Assembly (NCBI GenBank): GCA_964654825.1
Contig: CAZZKG010000091.1
Span: forward strand, 1 to 10,278
Source: CAZZKG01 sp964654825
GTDB taxonomy: Bacteria; Gemmatimonadota; CAZMKB01
Direction of reading: 5' to 3'
DNA: 10,278 nt
Positions 6,753 to 10,278 of the stretch are shown one piece after another; within the stretch, counting starts at the first letter, position 1; the number at the start of each line of letters is the position of its first letter. A program made the translations under genes and the position numbers. The notes under the pieces were generated by a model. The model was not told the origin of the DNA and made no database searches. It saw only the letters and a list, made by a program, of their open reading frames with translations.

Positions 6753-7121
6753 TTACGGGACCTCTTCACCCGTTTCACCGGCCGGAGCCTCCTGTCCCTC
6801 TTCCTCGAGCGGAATGGTGCCGGGCAAATAAGGCTGGGGTTCTACCACATGCTGTGATTCTCTTTCGATCAGGCTCTTCGGGCCTTCAGCATGTTTCGAA
6901 AGGAGAGCCAGGGTCAGGGACGTAATGAAGAACAATATCCCCACGACAGTGGTCATCTTGGTTAAAAATGTAGCAGCAGTCCGACCTCCGAAGACCGTTT
7001 CGCTGGGGCCACCACCACCGAAGGCGGCAGCCAGTCCACCGCCCTTCCCCGACTGAAGCAGGATCGCGACGATGAGAACAAGACTCAGGAAGACATGGAG
7101 AACAAGCAATATGGAAAACAA
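6753..7121 (-). CDS. secG: Protein-export membrane protein SecG
   Basis: 122 aa, the small auxiliary subunit of the SecYEG translocon in the inner membrane. Two membrane segments are visible (about residues 3-22 and 56-76), with the family's conserved cytoplasmic loop between them: LLQSGKGGGLAAAFGG (21-36) and VFGGRTAATFLTKMT (43-57). The C-terminal tail (about 80-122) is hydrophilic, Pro/Glu-rich and probably disordered. The start is TTG at 7121, supported by GAGGAGG (7127-7133) at 5-nt spacing; no ATG gives a complete first membrane segment. It follows tpiA after a 79-base spacer with its own promoter-like sequence and is followed by tRNA-Leu, a gene order seen in many bacteria. Confidence 0.95.
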   Translation of the reverse strand: MFSILLVLHVFLSLVLIVAILLQSGKGGGLAAAFGGGGPSETVFGGRTAATFLTKMTTVVGILFFITSLTLALLSKHAEGPKSLIERESQHVVEPQPYLPGTIPLEEEGQEAPAGETGEEVP

Positions 7122-7143
7122 AGAAACCTCCTCGAAAACACCA

Positions 7144-7171
7144 AATTTAACGTGTCTTTCAATTTTGTCAA
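7144..7171 (-). promoter_or_regulatory. Likely internal promoter for secG and tRNA-Leu
   Basis: On the minus strand a perfect TTGACA (7171-7166) and TAAATT (7149-7144) are 16 nt apart, within the 79-base tpiA-secG spacer, which is otherwise AT-rich. The predicted start is near 7137, about 16 nt before the secG start codon and just upstream of its ribosome binding site. This would allow secG and the tRNA to be expressed without read-through from the glycolytic genes. I see no strong terminator after tpiA, so read-through also remains possible. Confidence 0.5.
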
Positions 7172-7200
7172 CAATTCAGGACCTGTTCCGGGAGGATCCC

Positions 7201-8010
7201 TTATTCCCCTTCGTCAAAACTCTCCCCCCGGTCGTAGAATACGATCCTGAGGAATGAAACCGGCTTTAGGCTTGCGCCCCCCACCAGCGCACCGTCGATG
7301 TCTTCCATCTCCATGAGTGACATTATGTTATCAGGATTAACACTTCCTCCGTAGAGAATCGATGTAGTCAGACCCAGGGGAATCCCGTGCAGCTCGGCAA
7401 TGGTGCCACGTATCATTGCATGCACTTCCTCAGCCTGCTCGGGAGAGGCGGTGAGCCCTGTTCCGATTGCCCAGATCGGCTCATACGCGACAACCACCCG
7501 GGACATATCTTCATCCGAAATGTTCCCGATTGCTTCTTTGAGCTGTTTTTTCACGACCTGTAGCGTCTTACCACTTCGCCGTGTCTTCTCTTTTTCACCG
7601 ATACACAGGACAGGCACGAGGTCACATGAAAGTGCCGCCATGAGCTTTTGAGCCACGATGCTGTTTGTCTCCCCGAAGTGCTCACGACGCTCCGAATGGC
7701 CAACAATAACTAACTCGACCCCGAGATCCTTCAGCATGGGCCCCGAGCATTCTCCGGTATAAGCTCCCGAATTCTTCCAGAAGAGATTCTGCGCCCCGAG
7801 CTGCACGCCTTTCTTGCCCGAAATAAGCATCCTGGCGGATTGTAGCGAGGTAAACGGCGGACAGAAGATTACCCGTCTCCCCTCCACCGAAGGGGCTCTT
7901 TTGAAAAAATCTTCGAAATAGCTCCTCGTATCCGAGATAGTATTGTTCATCTTCCAGTTGGCAGCAAAAAGTGGTACCCGTGTCCCTTCATCCCCTTCGA
8001 TTCCCTGCAT
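7201..8010 (-). CDS. tpiA: Triose-phosphate isomerase
   Basis: 269 aa, a cytoplasmic TIM-barrel enzyme interconverting dihydroxyacetone phosphate and glyceraldehyde 3-phosphate in glycolysis and gluconeogenesis. All key residues are present: Asn18 and Lys20 in AANWKMN, the electrophile His105 in VGHSERR, the catalytic base Glu177 in AYEPIWAIGTG (its loop 6 follows), YGGSVNPDN (220-228), and GALVGGASL (240-248) for phosphate binding. It is slightly longer than usual because of about ten extra N-terminal residues (MQGIEGDEGT) and an acidic C-terminal end. The ATG at 8010 is chosen because it overlaps the pgk stop as TAATG (8012-8008) and has a G-rich Shine-Dalgarno-like run (AAGGGGG) about 9 nt upstream; I see no nearer in-frame start with a better site. 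Third gene of the gap-pgk-tpiA operon. Confidence 0.97.
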   Translation of the reverse strand: MQGIEGDEGTRVPLFAANWKMNNTISDTRSYFEDFFKRAPSVEGRRVIFCPPFTSLQSARMLISGKKGVQLGAQNLFWKNSGAYTGECSGPMLKDLGVELVIVGHSERREHFGETNSIVAQKLMAALSCDLVPVLCIGEKEKTRRSGKTLQVVKKQLKEAIGNISDEDMSRVVVAYEPIWAIGTGLTASPEQAEEVHAMIRGTIAELHGIPLGLTTSILYGGSVNPDNIMSLMEMEDIDGALVGGASLKPVSFLRIVFYDRGESFDEGE

Positions 8011-9242
8011 TATACACTTCCCCCTTCTCGTTCGCTCAAAGCTTCCACTCCAGGCAGGGGCTCCCCTCCCAGTACCTTGAGGAAAGCACCACCACCGGTG
8101 GAGAGGTGGCCTATATGTTCACCGAAACCTGTTTCGATCACGGCTTTGACGGAATCACCCCCGCCCACGAGTGTGACGGCTCCACTCTGAGCAGCCTGTG
8201 CGACAGCCTCGGCAACGGCCCTGGTTCCACCTGCGAATTCATCGACCTCGAAGATTCCCATGGGGCCGTTCCACACCACGGTTTTCCCGGACCTGATCTT
8301 CTCGGCAAACTCACTCCGGGAAGTGGATCCGATATCGACATAGGCACAGTGAGCAGGTATCGACTTACTCGGTACTTCATCCATATCCAGCGCTTCTGAA
8401 GTCGATTTCGAAACCACACAGTCGTCAGGAAGAACGATCGGTATGTTTTTCGCTTTATATACTTCGAGTATCCCGGATGCGACCTGAGCCAGTTCCTCCT
8501 CGACGAACGAGGTGCCCACACCGAGACAGGAAGCCCTGAAAAAGGTTGAAGCCATCGCCCCTCCGACGATGACCATATCGACGATGCCGAGAAGGTTGTT
8601 AAAAACTTCGATCTTGTCGGAAATCTTGGCTCCGCCGAGGATGGCAATGAAAGGCCGTTCGGGGGAAATGAGGATTCTGTCGATAACTTCGAGCTCCTTC
8701 TTTACAAGAAATCCAGCCACTGCCGGCCTGAGATGAGTCGGGACGCCGACCGTAGATGCATGGGCCCTGTGACAGGTACCGAAGGCATCATTAACGTACA
8801 GATCACCCAGTTTCGAAAGTTCTTCGGCAAATGCGGGATCATTCTTCTTCTCGCCAGGATCGAAGCGAACGTTTTCGAGAAGCATAATCCCGCCGTGGTC
8901 CAGGTTCATCGAAGCGGTGACTGCGACAGGTCCGATGATTTCATCGCTGAAAGTGACTTCCGAACCAAGCAGTTCACCCAGCCTGGCTGCAACGGGTCTC
9001 AAACTGGAGGCGGCATCGAAACTTCCTTTCGGTCTTCCCAGGTGGGAGGCCAGGACTAGCTTCGCACCACAGGTCCTGAGTTTCTCGATGGTCGGGAGGG
9101 TTCTCTGAATTCTGGTATCATCGGAGATTTTCCCCCCTTTCATCGGGACATTGAAGTCAACCCTCATGAAAACCCGCTTCCCTTCGAGAAAGGACGGCTC
9201 GAGATCGTCGATCGTCATCTTGGAGAGCGTAAGTGTATTCAT
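8010..9242 (-). CDS. pgk: Phosphoglycerate kinase
   Basis: 410 aa, close to the usual bacterial length. It transfers phosphate from 1,3-bisphosphoglycerate to ADP, giving 3-phosphoglycerate and ATP. Family motifs in order: RVDFNVP (27-33), SHLGRP (66-71), LLENVRF (121-127), NDAFGTCHRAHAS (151-163, with Cys157 where Ala is common), the nucleotide-binding GGAKISDK (203-210), WNGPMGIFE (324-332), GGGDS (360-364) and STGGGA (381-386). The start ATG at 9242 overlaps the gap stop as ATGA; GAGGAG lies only 2 nt from it, an unusually tight spacing, so translation is probably coupled to gap. A second ATG at codon 9 (MTIDDLE) matches where many homologues begin but has no ribosome binding site of its own. 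The end overlaps tpiA. Confidence 0.97.
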   Translation of the reverse strand: MNTLTLSKMTIDDLEPSFLEGKRVFMRVDFNVPMKGGKISDDTRIQRTLPTIEKLRTCGAKLVLASHLGRPKGSFDAASSLRPVAARLGELLGSEVTFSDEIIGPVAVTASMNLDHGGIMLLENVRFDPGEKKNDPAFAEELSKLGDLYVNDAFGTCHRAHASTVGVPTHLRPAVAGFLVKKELEVIDRILISPERPFIAILGGAKISDKIEVFNNLLGIVDMVIVGGAMASTFFRASCLGVGTSFVEEELAQVASGILEVYKAKNIPIVLPDDCVVSKSTSEALDMDEVPSKSIPAHCAYVDIGSTSRSEFAEKIRSGKTVVWNGPMGIFEVDEFAGGTRAVAEAVAQAAQSGAVTLVGGGDSVKAVIETGFGEHIGHLSTGGGAFLKVLGGEPLPGVEALSEREGGSV

Positions 9243-10249
9243 AACTCCTCACCGATCCTTTTTGCCAGCTCGAGTGTCCTAAGACTGTAGGCCCACTCGT
9301 TGTCATACCAGGCGAGCACCTTGAGCATCCTCTTGTTCACGACATTCGTCGAAGGGAGATCCACTATCGCCGAGTGTGGATTACCTGTGAAGTCTATTGA
9401 CACGAGCGGGAGTCTCGAAGCCTGAAGTATCCCTTTGAGCCGACCGGCGCCCGCCTCTTCGAAAGCTGTGTTCATTTCCTCCTTCTCGGCATCCTTCTCG
9501 AGATCGACTACCAGGTCGACCAGAGAGACGTTCGGAGTGGGGACTCTGACCGCCAGTCCGTCGAGTTTCCCCTTGAGTTCAGGGATAACGAGAGAAAGAG
9601 CTCTTGCGGCCCCGGTAGTCGTGGGTATCATTGAAAGAGCTGCAGCCCTTGCCCTTCTCAGATCCTTGTGGGGGAAGTCGAGTATACGCTGATCGTTGGT
9701 GTACGAATGGATGGTGGTCATCAAACCCCTCACAATACCGTACGTGTCATGGATCACCCTGGCGACCGGGGCGAGACAGTTTGTGGTACAGGAGGCGTTG
9801 GAAATAATGTGATGCTCGGCTGGATTGTACTGTGTGTCATTGACCCCGGTGACGAGGGTGATATCCTCCCCCTTCGCAGGTGCAGTGATAATGACCTTTT
9901 TTGCACCGGCGGAGATATGTTTTTGAGCTTTGTCCCTGCTCCTGAAAAGCCCTGTGGATTCGATAACCACACTGACCCCGAGATCGTTCCACGGAAGCTC
10001 CGACGGGTCCTTGACAGAGAGGACCTGGATGCCTTTCCCGTCAACGACCAGCTCGTCATCCTTCGCCACAACATCACCGGGGAATATCCTGGTGATCGAG
10101 TCATATTTGAGCAGGTGCCCAAGAGTGTCTGCATCGGTCAGATCATTGATCGCAACAATATCAACATCCTTCACGTCATATTCGTGGAGGCACCTTAATA
10201 TGGATCGTCCGATCCTCCCGAACCCGTTTATACCGATTTTAATACCCAT
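9239..10249 (-). CDS. gap: Glyceraldehyde-3-phosphate dehydrogenase, NAD-type
   Basis: 336 aa, full length. It oxidises glyceraldehyde 3-phosphate with phosphate and NAD+ to 1,3-bisphosphoglycerate, the substrate of the next enzyme in the operon. The Rossmann fingerprint GINGFGRIGR is at 6-15; Asp36 in INDLTD indicates NAD rather than NADP. The catalytic centre SNASCTTNCLAP carries Cys154, with His181 in TTIHSYTNDQ as its partner. RRARAAALSMIPTTTGAA (199-216) and WYDNEWAYS (314-322) are typical family blocks. The ATG at 10249 has a near-perfect AAGGAGGA (10258-10265) upstream. It is the first gene of the cluster within this window; only 29 bases of upstream sequence are present, so the operon promoter and any gene further upstream are not visible. 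Confidence 0.98.
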   Translation of the reverse strand: MGIKIGINGFGRIGRSILRCLHEYDVKDVDIVAINDLTDADTLGHLLKYDSITRIFPGDVVAKDDELVVDGKGIQVLSVKDPSELPWNDLGVSVVIESTGLFRSRDKAQKHISAGAKKVIITAPAKGEDITLVTGVNDTQYNPAEHHIISNASCTTNCLAPVARVIHDTYGIVRGLMTTIHSYTNDQRILDFPHKDLRRARAAALSMIPTTTGAARALSLVIPELKGKLDGLAVRVPTPNVSLVDLVVDLEKDAEKEEMNTAFEEAGAGRLKGILQASRLPLVSIDFTGNPHSAIVDLPSTNVVNKRMLKVLAWYDNEWAYSLRTLELAKRIGEEL

Positions 10250-10278
10250 GTACCTTATCCTCCTTCGAACGGCTCAAC

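Noticed and set aside
9216..9218. Second ATG (codon 9) as the true pgk start
   Set aside because: It matches where many homologues begin, but no ribosome binding site precedes it; the ATGA overlap with gap favours the first ATG. Kept only as an alternative.
1..10278. CRISPR array, toxin-antitoxin, phage or defence cassette
   Set aside because: No regularly spaced repeats, no related protein families, and no transposase or recombinase were seen on either strand.

Overview
The window (about 10.3 kb, slightly GC-rich by eye, standard genetic code with TGA, TAG and TAA stops) looks like a piece of a draft or metagenome-assembled genome of a Gram-negative bacterium. The best lineage clue is the C-terminal tail of the large secreted protein (QNYPNPFNP motif, FlgD-like Ig fold, ending GIYFYRL...KMLLVK). 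Such tails are typical of Bacteroidetes and of uncultured FCB-group and related candidate phyla. I cannot name a species. A run of exactly 100 Ns (2848-2947) is a scaffold gap, so the linkage of the left 2.8 kb to the rest rests on scaffolding.

Layout. (1) 1-2741, minus strand: two M16 zinc-peptidase-family genes overlapping by ATGA. The upstream one keeps the zinc site (HFFEH plus a distal Glu). The downstream one has lost it but keeps the RGLxY motif, as expected of a two-subunit M16B peptidase; it runs off the left edge. (2) 2742-3047: gene-free, with a likely promoter for the M16 pair and the assembly gap. (3) 3048-3464, plus: a small secreted mono-heme cytochrome c, ending at a hairpin that can serve both converging genes. 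(4) 3550-5574, minus: a 674-aa secreted protein with an Omp28/thioredoxin-like CYYC domain and a type IX-style sorting tail. (5) 5575-5725: a divergent promoter region with a perfect spaced palindrome. (6) 5726-6589, plus: a DUF1848-family protein whose radical-SAM-like CX3CX2C motif lies at the C-terminus. (7) 6653-10249, minus: gap, pgk, tpiA, secG and tRNA-Leu(GAG) in transcription order.

The right-hand cluster is a tightly packed glycolytic operon: gap and pgk overlap by ATGA, and pgk and tpiA by TAATG. It encodes two consecutive steps of lower glycolysis plus triose isomerisation. secG and tRNA-Leu follow tpiA after a 79-base spacer that holds a good promoter, so they may be expressed both by read-through and independently. 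Envelope and export functions recur: a secreted peptidase pair, a periplasmic cytochrome, a surface or secreted thiol-fold protein, and the SecG translocon subunit.

I find no mobile element, CRISPR array, toxin or defence cassette. Most of the window is ordinary. The less understood items are the DUF1848 protein (also apparently lacking a Shine-Dalgarno sequence), the Omp28/sorting-tail protein, and the palindrome between them.
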